Positions 53,635 to 62,967 are shown, numbered from the stretch's first letter. The stretch: DNA of 64,000 bases from Tianweitania populi (GCF_014652875.1 NZ_BMZQ01000006.1:1-64000), one strand, 5' to 3'. Program-made: numbers and translations. The notes: generated by a model not told the origin, from the letters alone.

Positions 53635-53925
53635 CTACCCTGCCCGGCAGGCGGCGTGAGAGCCGGCTTCGTCAAAGCCGGCGAAGGCCGCAGTCTTGAC
53701 GGCTGCTCCAGCCGACTGATCCACGTATGCCAGTGCTGCCCCCTTCTCGACTGCGATAGAAGATTGTTGACCCCCCTGGGGTTTGCCGGCGTCCCACTCC
53801 CACATCGAACGATTAAGCGGCCGCTTCGCATAGCCGTCGCATTTGGGCAGTGGGTAACTGAGCGACGCGCAGCCGGAGACGGCCGCCAGAAGGCCCATGA
53901 GTGTAATGGTTCGTAGTATTTTCAA
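53635..53925 (-). CDS. virB7: VirB7-like lipoprotein
   Basis: 96 residues. Signal with lipobox LLAAVSGC; Cys19 would be lipidated. The remaining sequence is not distinctive, and it is longer than classical VirB7 (about 55 residues). Position between virB6 and virB8 and the lipobox support the call. Confidence 0.75.
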   Translation of the reverse strand: MKILRTITLMGLLAAVSGCASLSYPLPKCDGYAKRPLNRSMWEWDAGKPQGGQQSSIAVEKGAALAYVDQSAGAAVKTAAFAGFDEAGSHAACRAG

Positions 53926-53952
53926 TCTCTAACTCTCCTGGTGGCCATGGCA

Positions 53953-54849
53953 TCAGGCCTTCTTCCCCGTAAGCTTGCCCCAACCCCAGCCGATCGTGCG
54001 CACCACAGTGTTGTTGTGCCCGTCGCGCGCTGCCGTGTAGCCATAGGTGAGCGATGCCCCTCCGTTCGCGAGCGCCGACGCAATGCCAGGCAGCTGATAA
54101 AAGACGTAGAGTGACGCGAGGCCGATGGCGCCGACGGCGATCGGCCGCATCAGGACGTCGCTGTAAGCCTCGACGGTGGTAAACATCGTCGCGAAGCTGG
54201 TGACCAGCAGTGAACCGACCGCGACGACCAGAACCTGCAGGATGACAAAATTGACGAGCTGCCCAATCCATGCCTCGGTGAAGCGCCGCGTGGACTGGAA
54301 CATGGCGAGCGCGATGAAAATCGGGCCGATCGCGAGCACGATGGCAAGCGCGACGCGTGCATAGAGCGACACGACGTATCCGATCGAGGAGACGATGAAC
54401 GTCACCACGATCACCACGAGACCCGCAAAGCCTGTCAGCGGATCGACCGGCCAGGACGCCTGAGCCCAGATATCGTTGGCGGACTTCTGACCCTTGTCGA
54501 GCAGGCTGTCGAACGTCGAGGCGCTTGGGGCTCCACCGGTGTTCAGGGCCTCCGAAACTTCCCTGGGCAGAATCTCGAAAAAGACGTTGGTCACATAGGT
54601 TTGGTATTCACCGGCATTCCTGACCAGCATCAGGATGATGGCGAGCTTCATCGCCCGAAAGGCAAATTCCATGATCGGTTCCTGCACCGACCCGCGCAGA
54701 ATCAAGAATCCATAGAGGATCACGTAGAGCGTCAGCGCCGCCGTCAACGGACCGGTCACCCACGCGCTGATACCGCTCGTGCCGGAACTGATGAAGTTCT
54801 GCAGCGGCGTCGTGAACTGGCGATCGAGAAAATCGAAGACGGTGTACAT
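53953..54849 (-). CDS. virB6: type IV secretion protein VirB6
   Basis: 298 residues with six likely membrane segments (e.g. AALTLYVILYGFLILRG, LAIVLAIGPIFIALAMFQST, and the region GQLVNFVILQVLVVAVGSLL). Polytopic inner-membrane channel component of the T4SS. Between eexN and virB7 in the operon. Confidence 0.92.
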   Translation of the reverse strand: MYTVFDFLDRQFTTPLQNFISSGTSGISAWVTGPLTAALTLYVILYGFLILRGSVQEPIMEFAFRAMKLAIILMLVRNAGEYQTYVTNVFFEILPREVSEALNTGGAPSASTFDSLLDKGQKSANDIWAQASWPVDPLTGFAGLVVIVVTFIVSSIGYVVSLYARVALAIVLAIGPIFIALAMFQSTRRFTEAWIGQLVNFVILQVLVVAVGSLLVTSFATMFTTVEAYSDVLMRPIAVGAIGLASLYVFYQLPGIASALANGGASLTYGYTAARDGHNNTVVRTIGWGWGKLTGKKA

Positions 54850-54853
54850 AGCG

Positions 54854-55090
54854 CTATCCCCCCAGCGCCCTGTTCATGCGCTCGAGCCGGGCTTTGCCTT
54901 CCGCTTCTTCGGCATTTCGGCAATTGGGTGTCTGCCCCAGTTCGCCGGGGTTCTCGCGGCATTTTCCAATATGATCGGCGCGCAAGCTCTCGTTGGCGAG
55001 AAACTCGCTGACGGTGATGACCGTCGCCGGCGGCGGTTCCGAACACGCCGCCAGCAATGCCGTCATGACGAGAACCGCGACACGCTTCAT
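54854..55090 (-). CDS. eexN: EexN family entry-exclusion lipoprotein
   Basis: 78 residues. Lipobox TALLAAC at residue 16 and an EexN-type C-terminal half with the KCRENPGELGQTPNCRNA pattern. Entry-exclusion lipoproteins stop a cell that already has the plasmid from being a recipient again. ATGA-coupled to virB5 and 4 bases before virB6. Confidence 0.85.
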   Translation of the reverse strand: MKRVAVLVMTALLAACSEPPPATVITVSEFLANESLRADHIGKCRENPGELGQTPNCRNAEEAEGKARLERMNRALGG

Positions 55091-55785
55091 TTCGACAACG
55101 CCGTATTCATCGTGTCGATGCGCTTGCGCCAGTCTTCCGCCTTGCGTTGATCCTCCACCTGGGCCTGTGCCTGCTGGACCATCTGTAAGCCCTGCATGCG
55201 CAGGAGATCGGTTTGCAGAAACGCACTTTCGGCCTGAATGCGCGCCTGGAGATCGGCTACATCCTTTGCGTCGCTGGCCGAGGATATCTGCTGGCGCAAC
55301 TGGTCGATCCCGTCGATACGCTTGGTCGCAGCATCGTAGATCTGCTGGCCAAGGCTCATCTGACCGGCATTGCGGTTCTGGATGCGCGACAGCTCCTGGG
55401 CGTAGAAATCGTTGGCTGTGGACTTGTAGGTGGAGTTGCCTTCGAGGAATTTCGACGCAGAATCGCCGAACGTTCCCGAGCCTTTGCCGCTAAGCAGACT
55501 TTCGATGGCGCCGAAGTCTTGCGGCAGCGCTTTTCGAATCTCCGGCTGGTTGAGAAGCGAGGCGACGTCAGCCATTTTCGTGAGCTTGTTCAGCGATTGA
55601 TGGAGCTGCTCGGCCTGAGCGATCTGCTTGTTGAGCGCGTCGAACTGCTCCTTCATAGCTTCAAGCTGGCTCGCCCATCGGAGGATCGCGGTCTTGTCGA
55701 TCACAGGAATCCCCTGCGCGCCGACGCCGCCGGCCGACAGGGCAAGGATGGCGACGGCGGCCATCATCGAATTGCGCATACGCAT
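55087..55785 (-). CDS. virB5: type IV secretion protein VirB5
   Basis: 232 residues. Signal peptide to VGAQG/IPV, then helical rod with QLEAMKEQFDALNKQIAQAE and RIDGIDQLRQQI. Minor pilus-tip subunit. The start overlaps the virB4 stop as TGATG, and the gene is 3' coupled to eexN. Confidence 0.92.
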   Translation of the reverse strand: MRMRNSMMAAVAILALSAGGVGAQGIPVIDKTAILRWASQLEAMKEQFDALNKQIAQAEQLHQSLNKLTKMADVASLLNQPEIRKALPQDFGAIESLLSGKGSGTFGDSASKFLEGNSTYKSTANDFYAQELSRIQNRNAGQMSLGQQIYDAATKRIDGIDQLRQQISSASDAKDVADLQARIQAESAFLQTDLLRMQGLQMVQQAQAQVEDQRKAEDWRKRIDTMNTALSK

Positions 55786-58187
55786 CAGCCTGCACTCCTT
55801 TGCTGCTGGAAGAGAGGAAGCCAGGCTTCCGGATCGTCGCCCGTCTCCGCCCGGATCGTGTCGGCGAGTTCGACATTGGACGTGCGGCCCGACAAGACGG
55901 CAAGTTCGTCGTCGAAGCCGCCGAGGTTGAGTTCGGCGACGACGCTGTTGTGGCCTTGTTTGACGATGAAGCGGCGGCTCTCGTTGGAGAGTTCGCGCGC
56001 AATCAGCTCATATTCCCGTTCGGTCAGCTTGAAGCCGTCGACATAGTCGGCCCTGCTGCCGCGGGAGTTCGGCATGAACACCTGGGTCGGGCACTGCTCG
56101 ATGATGGTGTGCGCGATCGGCGAGTTGATCGCATCCCGCGGGCTTTGCGTCGCAAACAGCATGAGGCCGTTTTGCTTGCGGATGGTCTTGAGCTTGTTCT
56201 GGGCCAGGTCGCGAAAGCCCTCGTCGGCAAGCGCCTTCCAGAACTCGTCGATGACGATGATGATGCGGCGGCCGTCGATCAGCTGCTCGACACGATGGAA
56301 GAGGTAGGCCATGAGCGGCGTGCGGATCTCCTCATTGTCGAGGAAGTCCGTCATGTCGTAGCCGACGAACTTGCCTCCGACGCCAAACTCGCCGAGACCA
56401 ATATCCTCGATGACGTTGTCGAACACCCAACCGAGCGGCCCTCCCCTCTCCCAGCGGCGCAGCCGCGAGGCGATACCTTCAGGATCGGTGTTGTTGAGGA
56501 AGGTGCGCAGCGCGCCGATCGTACGCCGCTCAACCGGCAAATCGGCGAGCCCGTCGATGGCATTGGCAATATCGCGAGTTTCCGAGACGGAGAGTTCGCG
56601 CGTTTTCGAGGTGACGAGCTTGCTCACCCATTGCGCCAGGAACACCTTGTTCTCCGCCGTCAGTTCCATGCCCTTCAGCGGAGCGCAACCGGTGGGCCGC
56701 CCATTCTTGAGCGGCAGATAGGTTCCGCCGGCGGCGCGTACGAAGAGGTCGGCGCCCCGATCCTTGTCGAAGAAGACGATATGGGCGTCGAACTTTTCGC
56801 CCTGCGACAGGATGAAGTTGAGCAGCACCGTTTTGCCCGAGCCGGACGGCCCGCCAATGAAGGTGTTGCCGAGATCGCCATAGTGCAGGTTGAAGTAGAG
56901 CGGCGATCCAGACGCCGTTTTCAACATGGCAACTGCCGGCCCCCATTCGTTGCCGTCGCGTTGTCCGACCGGATAGGAATGAAAAGGCGAAAAGGCCGCG
57001 AAATTCTTCGAGGTGATCGCGCCCGACCTCACACGGTAGCGGAAGTTGCCGGGAAGCTGCGCCCACCATGCCGCTTCCAGCCCGAGGTCCTCGCGGGCGA
57101 CGACGGCGCCGCCATTGGTCAGGTGGGTCCGGCTCTTGGCCAGATTGTCCGTCAGTTCCTTCACCGAGTCGGCGAAGACGGTGAGGGTCAGATGATGATC
57201 ACCCAGCACGAAGCGGTTGGATTCCAGATCGTCCAGAGCATCGTCGAGCTCCTCGAGCTGCGACCCAGCCTTGTCGCCGGCGCTGACCATCTGGTTCTGT
57301 TTGCGGCCCATCACGGTCTTCGCATCGGATTTCGACAGGAACGAGAAGCTCTGGGTCAGGATCAATTCATAGGGGACGGTCAGCAATCCATCGAACATTC
57401 CAGGCCGTGTGCGAGCCGGATATTCCTTGAAGCCGAACATGCCGGCATAGCGGCTCGAACCTTCGTGGCGGATCTCGACCGTCTCGCGGCCGACGATAGC
57501 CCGGTCGGAATAGATCGCGGATGAAACACGGCCCTGGGTCAGTGGTACCGGCTCACGCCGGCCGCCCACCAGTTGGTGCAGCATTTCGCTCGGCTCGGAG
57601 AAGATCAGGCCCTCGCGCTCCTGCAGGGTGAGCACGCGCGGACCGAACCGCTTCAGGCCGGCTGTAACGTCGACGATGACGTCGTCGAGATGCTTGAGGG
57701 CATCCTCGTCAAGTTCGATCCCACGCCGCCGGGCCTTCCGCAGTTTTGAGAGAAAGGCCGCCACGCGCTCGGCAGGATCCCTGCCCGGGCGCCAGATGAG
57801 GCTGAGATAGAGATCGTTGCGGAACAGGTCCTCGCCGATCATCCGCTTGCGGTATTTGTCGTTCAGCGTTCGTGAGAATGCATTGGAGAATTCGCCATCG
57901 GGATACTCGTTGTCGCGGCGTCGGACGATATGCGTCCACAGCGCCAGCCGCTCATCGGCGATGTTACGATAAAGCGTGTTCAGATCACGGTGGAGCGCGT
58001 TGAGGTCGAGCGTGTCAGCCGTCTCGAAGGACACGCCTTCGAGCGCGATCACCACCATCAAGGCACGGGAATCGAGCGCGATTGCCCGTTCGTCGACGTG
58101 TCGCACGTAGGGGATGAAGGTCTCTGGTTCGAGCTCGCGGCTCCTGACGACTGCGGCACTAGGCAAAGCCAAGGTCCCTTTCGTCAT
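55785..58187 (-). CDS. virB4: type IV secretion ATPase VirB4
   Basis: 800 residues. Walker A GGPSGSGKTVLLNFIL and Walker B RRIIIVIDEFWKAL are clear, with the family segment GLMLFATQSPRDAINSPIAH. Inner-membrane ATPase of pilus biogenesis. Overlaps virB3 by 29 bases, so a later start is conceivable, but the present one matches the family N-terminus. Confidence 0.95.
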   Translation of the reverse strand: MTKGTLALPSAAVVRSRELEPETFIPYVRHVDERAIALDSRALMVVIALEGVSFETADTLDLNALHRDLNTLYRNIADERLALWTHIVRRRDNEYPDGEFSNAFSRTLNDKYRKRMIGEDLFRNDLYLSLIWRPGRDPAERVAAFLSKLRKARRRGIELDEDALKHLDDVIVDVTAGLKRFGPRVLTLQEREGLIFSEPSEMLHQLVGGRREPVPLTQGRVSSAIYSDRAIVGRETVEIRHEGSSRYAGMFGFKEYPARTRPGMFDGLLTVPYELILTQSFSFLSKSDAKTVMGRKQNQMVSAGDKAGSQLEELDDALDDLESNRFVLGDHHLTLTVFADSVKELTDNLAKSRTHLTNGGAVVAREDLGLEAAWWAQLPGNFRYRVRSGAITSKNFAAFSPFHSYPVGQRDGNEWGPAVAMLKTASGSPLYFNLHYGDLGNTFIGGPSGSGKTVLLNFILSQGEKFDAHIVFFDKDRGADLFVRAAGGTYLPLKNGRPTGCAPLKGMELTAENKVFLAQWVSKLVTSKTRELSVSETRDIANAIDGLADLPVERRTIGALRTFLNNTDPEGIASRLRRWERGGPLGWVFDNVIEDIGLGEFGVGGKFVGYDMTDFLDNEEIRTPLMAYLFHRVEQLIDGRRIIIVIDEFWKALADEGFRDLAQNKLKTIRKQNGLMLFATQSPRDAINSPIAHTIIEQCPTQVFMPNSRGSRADYVDGFKLTEREYELIARELSNESRRFIVKQGHNSVVAELNLGGFDDELAVLSGRTSNVELADTIRAETGDDPEAWLPLFQQQRSAG

Positions 58188-58497
58188 AACGCCGGACGAG
58201 CTTCATCGGCGTAATGGTAGCTCCGCCCCAGAATCCAGTGTTGCGCGCCCTCCCCCGCGTCTCGATCCATCCGAGCAGCACCCGGAACATGTTGTGGTCG
58301 TGCTTGACGATCGCCTTGAAGATGGCATGGAAGACCAGGCCGACGAGCGCGTAAGCCACCGATCCCGCGACGATGAAGAGGATTGTCGTGAAGATCATGT
58401 TGATCCCCATCGCCTCCATCGTCACCCCGCCGATCATCGCCGGCCTGGTGCAGGCGAGAAACAGCGTGTCTTCTTCGAGCGTGGTCTTCTCGCTCAT
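58159..58497 (-). CDS. virB3: type IV secretion protein VirB3
   Basis: 112 residues from the ATG at 58497, which overlaps the virB2 stop as ATGA. Signature DTLFLACTRPAMIGGVTMEA followed by one or two membrane helices (IFTTILFIVAGSVAYALVGL). Inner-membrane companion of VirB4. Confidence 0.93.
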   Translation of the reverse strand: MSEKTTLEEDTLFLACTRPAMIGGVTMEAMGINMIFTTILFIVAGSVAYALVGLVFHAIFKAIVKHDHNMFRVLLGWIETRGRARNTGFWGGATITPMKLVRRYDERDLGFA

Positions 58498-58799
58498 GAG
58501 CCGCCGCCGGAGATCGTGTTGACGATTTCTGTCGCGCCAAAGATGATGCCGATGCCGAGCACGACAAAGGCCGCCTTCCGCAGGTCGAGATAGCCAAACA
58601 TCCATGCAATGCCGACGATGATCACGGCGATGATGGCCAGCAGCCGAGCAACATTGCCGGTCAACATGTTGACGATGTTCTGCAGCACGCTTTCGATCCC
58701 GCCCGACTGGGCGAAGCTTGGCTCGATCAGGGCCAGAGAAAATACCGCCGCCATCGCCGCGGTCGCCGCGAACGGCCTTATGCGAGCCGATAGATTCAT
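58494..58799 (-). CDS. virB2: major pilin VirB2
   Basis: 101 residues from the ATG at 58799 (AAGGAG upstream, 10 bases). Long signal peptide to FAQ/SGGI, then two hydrophobic segments (LLAIIAVIIVGIAWMFG and AAFVVLGIGIIFGATEIV) and a short glycine tail. T-pilus subunit. Confidence 0.92.
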   Translation of the reverse strand: MNLSARIRPFAATAAMAAVFSLALIEPSFAQSGGIESVLQNIVNMLTGNVARLLAIIAVIIVGIAWMFGYLDLRKAAFVVLGIGIIFGATEIVNTISGGGS

Positions 58800-58806
58800 G
58801 CGCTCA

Positions 58807-59478
58807 TCACTCCTTTTGCTCGTTGGAAAAGACGAGGACGGAGGATCGCCGCCCTGTATTGTAGACGTCCCATCGCGGCACCGAGGCCTGCGACCGCTGG
58901 TCCTTTGAGGCCGGAGCGCTATCGATTGTGGCGGCAGACGACTCCCCTGCCCTTTCGCGCGCCGGCAGCGCCTGCGCCTGGGTCTCGACGATCTCGATTC
59001 TTCCGAGCTGGTCGGACAGTCGCGCGCGCTCGGCGAGCACCTTTTTGTCGTAGCCCACCATTTCGCCAACGGAGGCGTCACCATTGCCGTAGTAGCTTCG
59101 CAGCATGACGGCTTCCGCTTGTGTCGTCGTCGCACCGCCTTTGAGGGCAACCTGGTAGTAACCCTCGAGCAGCGCCGCGCTCGCCTTGATGTTCAGGCAG
59201 AAGTCGAATGTGTCGCCGACCGAAATCCCCAGTCGCCCCAGATTGCCTGAATTGATCCCGCCAAGCCCCAGGTCGATATCGTGGCCCTCTGCGATCAGGG
59301 TCGTCGCGGTCTCGATCGCTTCGGCTCTGGTTTTGGGCTGCTCGGCCAGCGGACGATCCGTGTTGATGCGGATGGCGAACGGCTGGAATCCGCTCTCGAC
59401 GCTGATGACAGCGGCGATCGTCTCCGTGGCAACTTGCGGCGCGCAGTTTTGGGCAAGGTCGAGAAACGCCACTGGCAT
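58807..59478 (-). CDS. virB1: lytic transglycosylase VirB1
   Basis: 223 residues. The catalytic Glu lies in AAVISVESGFQPFAIRIN, followed by the GLGGINSGNLGRLG and NIKASAALLEGYYQ motifs of SLT domains. No signal peptide is seen, as in several rhizobial VirB1 proteins. Opens the peptidoglycan for the channel. The C-terminal 70 residues are low-complexity. Confidence 0.92.
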   Translation of the reverse strand: MPVAFLDLAQNCAPQVATETIAAVISVESGFQPFAIRINTDRPLAEQPKTRAEAIETATTLIAEGHDIDLGLGGINSGNLGRLGISVGDTFDFCLNIKASAALLEGYYQVALKGGATTTQAEAVMLRSYYGNGDASVGEMVGYDKKVLAERARLSDQLGRIEIVETQAQALPARERAGESSAATIDSAPASKDQRSQASVPRWDVYNTGRRSSVLVFSNEQKE

Positions 59479-59481
59479 AGG

Positions 59482-60000
59482 CTAGAACCACACGCGCTGG
59501 CGGCCCGCGCCGTCGATGGTTACGTCGACATATCTCGGCTGTTCACGCACATGAGGCCGTTGCGTGACCAGTGCCTTGCAGACCTGCTTGCCGTCTTCGA
59601 AATGCCAGCGCCCTGTAGCAGCTCCATTGTCGCGATAGCCGCACATCGCGCTGTCAACGACTTTGGGCTCGTTGGAAACGCAGCCAACTTCGTTCCGGCG
59701 ATCTCCCGACCTGGTGACCAGTCGGAACCCGGCATCGCAATAGTAAGGTTCGTAGCGGGGCTTCGTCGTGGAGAAGCCGACGCCGCTGCAGATCGGGAAG
59801 GATCGGCCCTTCGCCAGATGCGACCACAGCCGCTCGATTGGCGGCCGGCATTCGGCGTATTGCGTTGCGCCACCGGGATTCGAAAGGCATAGGAGAACCT
59901 GGCAGCCCCAGTCATCCGCCCGCGCAATGGAGGACGAAAAGGTGTACAATGGAACGCAGAGTAAGAAGGCAGAAAGTGCCCGAATGACCGCATTTTTCAT
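59482..60000 (-). CDS. TrbM-like periplasmic protein
   Basis: 172 residues from the ATG at 60000. Signal peptide (MKNAVIRALSAFLLCVPLYT to ARADD) and a cysteine-rich start DWGCQVLLCLSNPG, then ECRPPIERLWSHLAKGR, which looks like the TrbM family. Eight or so cysteines probably pair. First gene of the virB operon. Role in transfer unknown. Start at 60102 rejected because the stretch is unlike the family. Confidence 0.75.
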   Translation of the reverse strand: MKNAVIRALSAFLLCVPLYTFSSSIARADDWGCQVLLCLSNPGGATQYAECRPPIERLWSHLAKGRSFPICSGVGFSTTKPRYEPYYCDAGFRLVTRSGDRRNEVGCVSNEPKVVDSAMCGYRDNGAATGRWHFEDGKQVCKALVTQRPHVREQPRYVDVTIDGAGRQRVWF

Positions 60001-60089
60001 GCCTATACCCCCGCTTGTCTCTCCATTGGCCAGCCATCCGTGAGGCGTAACCACCTTGTCATACTGCACGATAACGAATAGATAAGAAG

Positions 60090-60443
60090 ATGCCAAGCCC
60101 ATTAAACCAACGCTGGCACAACACGGTTTTTGCGACCCTGGCTACGCACGAGATCATGTCGAAACCCTTGCCTGATGAGACGCCCAACTCGCGTCTACGC
60201 CAGCTCGGCATGATGAATCTCCTCTACACCCTGCAAAAGGCGGACACGGCGCTGACGATTACAAACGTCACCGAAGTGACTGGAATGACAAGAAAAGCTG
60301 CGCAGGAAGCGATCGATCCGCTGGTCGTGCGGGGGCTTTTGAAGGAGTCGTGGGGCCGTACGTCGATCGGCCGCGGCAAGGCCCGCCAGTATGAGATTGC
60401 TCCGGAGATTTTTGAAAAGCTTCAGGGCGTCTACGGCGCTTGA
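60090..60443 (+). CDS. winged-helix DNA-binding protein
   Basis: 117 residues. A wHTH core (RQLGMMNLLYTLQKADTALT, NVTEVTGMTRKAAQEAIDPL, VVRGLLKESWGRTSIGRGKARQY) resembles MarR-like or plasmid regulatory proteins. A second ATG at 60156 would give 95 residues. Divergent from the virB operon over an 89-base gap, so a role in virB expression is likely. Confidence 0.75.
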   Translation: MPSPLNQRWHNTVFATLATHEIMSKPLPDETPNSRLRQLGMMNLLYTLQKADTALTITNVTEVTGMTRKAAQEAIDPLVVRGLLKESWGRTSIGRGKARQYEIAPEIFEKLQGVYGA

Positions 60444-60508
60444 TCGGCGCGGCGGGACCGTCCGCCGTCCGAAAAGTCTTCCATTACATGTTAAAAACGC
60501 ACAGTATT

Positions 60509-60530
60509 GCTTGCGCTTAATGGCGCAAGC
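60509..60530. repeat. inverted repeat, hairpin-forming
   Basis: GCTTGCGC and GCGCAAGC (8-base perfect arms) around TTAATG. It lies between the winged-helix gene and the candidate ctRNA; it may terminate the former or serve as a binding site. Confidence 0.5.
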
Positions 60531-60616
60531 ATACTTCACGATGCGACTCACCTGCTCTCACGGGCAGACTGATTCGTTTCGCGTAGACAAACCGTGTGAT
60601 GGAGAAGCTATACGGC

Positions 60617-60716
60617 AAAAAAGGAACGGCCCCGGAAGTTGGCGCTTCCAAGGCCGGTTCACTGAAGATCGGAATTTTTTGATGGCGCTCTTTGGCGAGA
60701 ACCGCAACCTGTACAG
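60617..60716 (-). ncRNA. incA: candidate counter-transcribed RNA (incA-type ctRNA) against the repC leader
   Basis: On the minus strand a strong stem (60624-60660, about 13 pairs, with GAACGG... arms) is followed by six T, an intrinsic terminator. Upstream a promoter with TTGACA, a 17-base spacer and GACTAT predicts a start near 60716, giving about 100 nt. It overlaps the repC leader in antisense, as in RepABC plasmids where this RNA limits RepC and sets incompatibility. Longer than the usual 50-60 nt. The remaining bases of the 60444-60805 gap show no gene. Confidence 0.6.
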
Positions 60717-60722
60717 GGTCGG

Positions 60723-60751
60723 ATAGTCGCAAAAGCCCAAATTGGTGTCAA
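60723..60751 (-). promoter_or_regulatory. promoter of the candidate ctRNA
   Basis: TTGACA (60751-60746), a 17-base spacer, then GACTAT (60728-60723), reading on the minus strand. Confidence 0.6.
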
Positions 60752-60805
60752 GGCAAAACGCCACTTCGGCGAACGAACCTGCTTGCCGTTTCGGGAGGAA
60801 CCGGA

Positions 60806-62338
60806 ATGAGCACTACTGAAGAATTTGCATCGGCCGATCGGTTGAAACCAGTGGCCGGTGTTCGACGGGTCACGCCCGCCGGCCTGGCCGCGCAGCGAGC
60901 AGCCCGTGAGTATGCTGGCGATCGGACGCTCGTCGTGAAGCGCATCGAGGCATTGCAGGTGGCCAAGCGCGCGGCGGCGGCATTGGGGCTGAAAGCTGCG
61001 AAGATCGCCATGATAGACAAGCTGTTTGGCTACTCGCCGGCAGCCGACTGGAACAGCAAGGATGCCAACCCTATCGTCTGGCCCTCAAACCAGGTGCTCG
61101 CTCAGCAACTCGGCCTTTCCGTTTCGACGGCGCGGCACCATCTTCGCGGGCTGGCGGCAGCCGGGCTTATCGCTCATGCATCCCACCCGACATTTCAACG
61201 CCGCGGCGTTCGGGACGCACATGGCCACATCGTGGAGGCCTTCGGTATCGACCTGTCGCCCATCATCATGCGCTACGATGAACTGCTGGAAATCGCTCTT
61301 GCCTACGAACGGGACGGTCGGGAGAGACGATCGCTCTGCTACCATCGTACGCAGATCCGCAGAGAGATTGAGGCTGTCCTGGCCGCGGCGCAACGCGACG
61401 TGCTGGTGGGCAACTGGCAACACTTTCATGCTCGGCTGGATCGGTTACGTGAGACCGTGCCGGGGGACCTCGAACAATTCCGCGGACTGATCGAAACGCT
61501 GACCTCTCTTCGCGACGAAGTTGAAGATGCCTATCGCGGCGCTTCAAAACCCTCAAATTTAGACACCGCGGTGCCAATTTCTCGTCACGTACAAACTACA
61601 GCAGATCTACCATCTGTAGAAGGAAGTAGAACACCATCAAGCACCGCGACCGTCCTCCACGTCGCCGGCGCACAGCCCCGGACAACTCCCCTTTCTCCCG
61701 AAAGAAGAAGAGCGGAAGCAGAATCGGCCGCTCGAAGTGATCAGAGGTCGAAACTGAGCCCAGCCGACGACATCGGGAATGTATCGCTCGACCTGGTCCA
61801 ATCCGCCTGCCCTGCCCTTCGCAAACATGTTCCCGAAATCTTCGAGACCTGGACGGCGCTACGATCGTCGGGCCGTCGCCTCTGTATCGCTGCCAAGATC
61901 AATACGCAGGTATGGACCGAGGCCGAAAGCTACCTCGGGCCGGACGCTGCGATTGCCGCGCTCGCCGTCACAATGCAACGCGCGGAGGATGGTCAGGTTG
62001 CTAACCCGGGTGCGTATCTCCGAACACTCATTCAGCGCGGCAGGAAAGGTCAGTTGCGAATTAGCCGATCTTTGTTTGCTCTCGCCGACGCCAAGGCGGC
62101 ACGGCTTGCGAACCACGCGTCGCGTCCGGCGCCTTCCTATCGAGGCTTCCCTTTGGGGCCGATAAACTGGACCGCTTGGGCTGACGTGGTTCGAGAGCAT
62201 GCGCCGAAGCCCACTCCCGACATGGACGTCGTAGCGGACGCCTTCAGATCGTGGTGCCGCAAGGGGAATATCGATCTCGCTCAACCAAGCATCGAAAAGG
62301 CATTTATCGGTTTCTGCAAAAAATGGCGGCCGCGTTGA
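60806..62338 (+). CDS. repC: plasmid replication initiator RepC
   Basis: 510 residues from the ATG at 60806 (GGGAGGAACC upstream). RepC hallmarks: LKAAKIAMIDKLFGYSPAADW, IVWPSNQVLAQQLGLSVSTARHHLRGLAAAGLIAHA (winged helix) and a C-terminal half with GDAAIAALAV-like and AYLRTLIQRGRKGQLRI. The middle 270-340 is a Ser/Thr/Arg-rich linker. RepC starts replication at an origin within its own gene. The candidate ctRNA lies just upstream. No repA or repB precedes it; repA begins 1.1 kb downstream. Confidence 0.93.
   Translation: MSTTEEFASADRLKPVAGVRRVTPAGLAAQRAAREYAGDRTLVVKRIEALQVAKRAAAALGLKAAKIAMIDKLFGYSPAADWNSKDANPIVWPSNQVLAQQLGLSVSTARHHLRGLAAAGLIAHASHPTFQRRGVRDAHGHIVEAFGIDLSPIIMRYDELLEIALAYERDGRERRSLCYHRTQIRREIEAVLAAAQRDVLVGNWQHFHARLDRLRETVPGDLEQFRGLIETLTSLRDEVEDAYRGASKPSNLDTAVPISRHVQTTADLPSVEGSRTPSSTATVLHVAGAQPRTTPLSPERRRAEAESAARSDQRSKLSPADDIGNVSLDLVQSACPALRKHVPEIFETWTALRSSGRRLCIAAKINTQVWTEAESYLGPDAAIAALAVTMQRAEDGQVANPGAYLRTLIQRGRKGQLRISRSLFALADAKAARLANHASRPAPSYRGFPLGPINWTAWADVVREHAPKPTPDMDVVADAFRSWCRKGNIDLAQPSIEKAFIGFCKKWRPR
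61596..61619. other. candidate oriV dyad within repC
   Basis: CTACAG and CTGTAG arms 12 bases apart, with an inner CAGAT/ATCTG pair, in an AT-rich stretch (about 61545-61635) in the linker-coding part of repC, where RepABC origins lie. Confidence 0.4.
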
Positions 62339-62339
62339 T

Positions 62340-62930
62340 ATGAAGCCACGAACCAATATTATAGGGAGGCGTGCCCTCCGGCTGCGCCTCATGATCTATA
62401 CCATTGAAATTGCCGCGAGCTTGTTCTTGGCCTCGGGCAGGGGCACTGCGCAGGGGCTGCCCGAGACGGTTAGAGGCGAAGCGCAAATCTATGACGGCGT
62501 CACATTCGATGTGATTCAGGATGGCGGGCGGTATCGTAACGGAACCCGGATCCGCTTGGAGGCGGTTGACTCCTGCGAACTCCGGCAGAAGGCGCGCCTT
62601 GCAAATGTGGACTGGCCATGTGGCGCCGTCGCAACCGCGTGGCTCACATCCCGTACATTGGTCAAGCAGGTCGAGTGTCGACCGACCCGCGTTGTTGGAG
62701 GAGGGTATCGAGCGCAGTGCTAGGTCGATGGAATCGACATAGCAGCTTTGGGGCTCGGGCAGGGAATGTATGTCCTGGCTCTGTCAGAGCACGAGGATCC
62801 GCTGCCCGGCTATGCGGAGATTGAGGCGAAGGCAAAGGCCGCGCGCGCTGGAATCTGGTCGAGTGAATTCATGAGGCCTGCCGACTGGCGTCGCACTTAT
62901 GGAACCTATAATCCCTTGTCTCCGCGATGA
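62340..62930 (+). pseudogene. thermonuclease-like (SNase) gene with an in-frame amber codon
   Basis: From the ATG at 62340, a signal peptide (IYTIEIAASLFLASGRGTAQ) and SNase-like body run to a TAG at 62721-62723. The same frame stays open past it and encodes the family C-terminus (GQGMYVLALS, then AGIWSSEFMRPADWRR) to 62930. The codon before the stop is Cys, matching the conserved RC motif, so a single point change would restore the gene of about 196 codons. Suppression or selenocysteine-type reading is not indicated. It starts directly after repC. Confidence 0.7.
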
Positions 62931-62967
62931 TGACCGAGAGCAGACGGAGCGGATGGCGAGTGTCAGA

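Noticed and set aside
55800-57524. Open frame of 574 codons on the plus strand
   Set aside because: Antisense to virB4; no ribosome site or recognisable domain.
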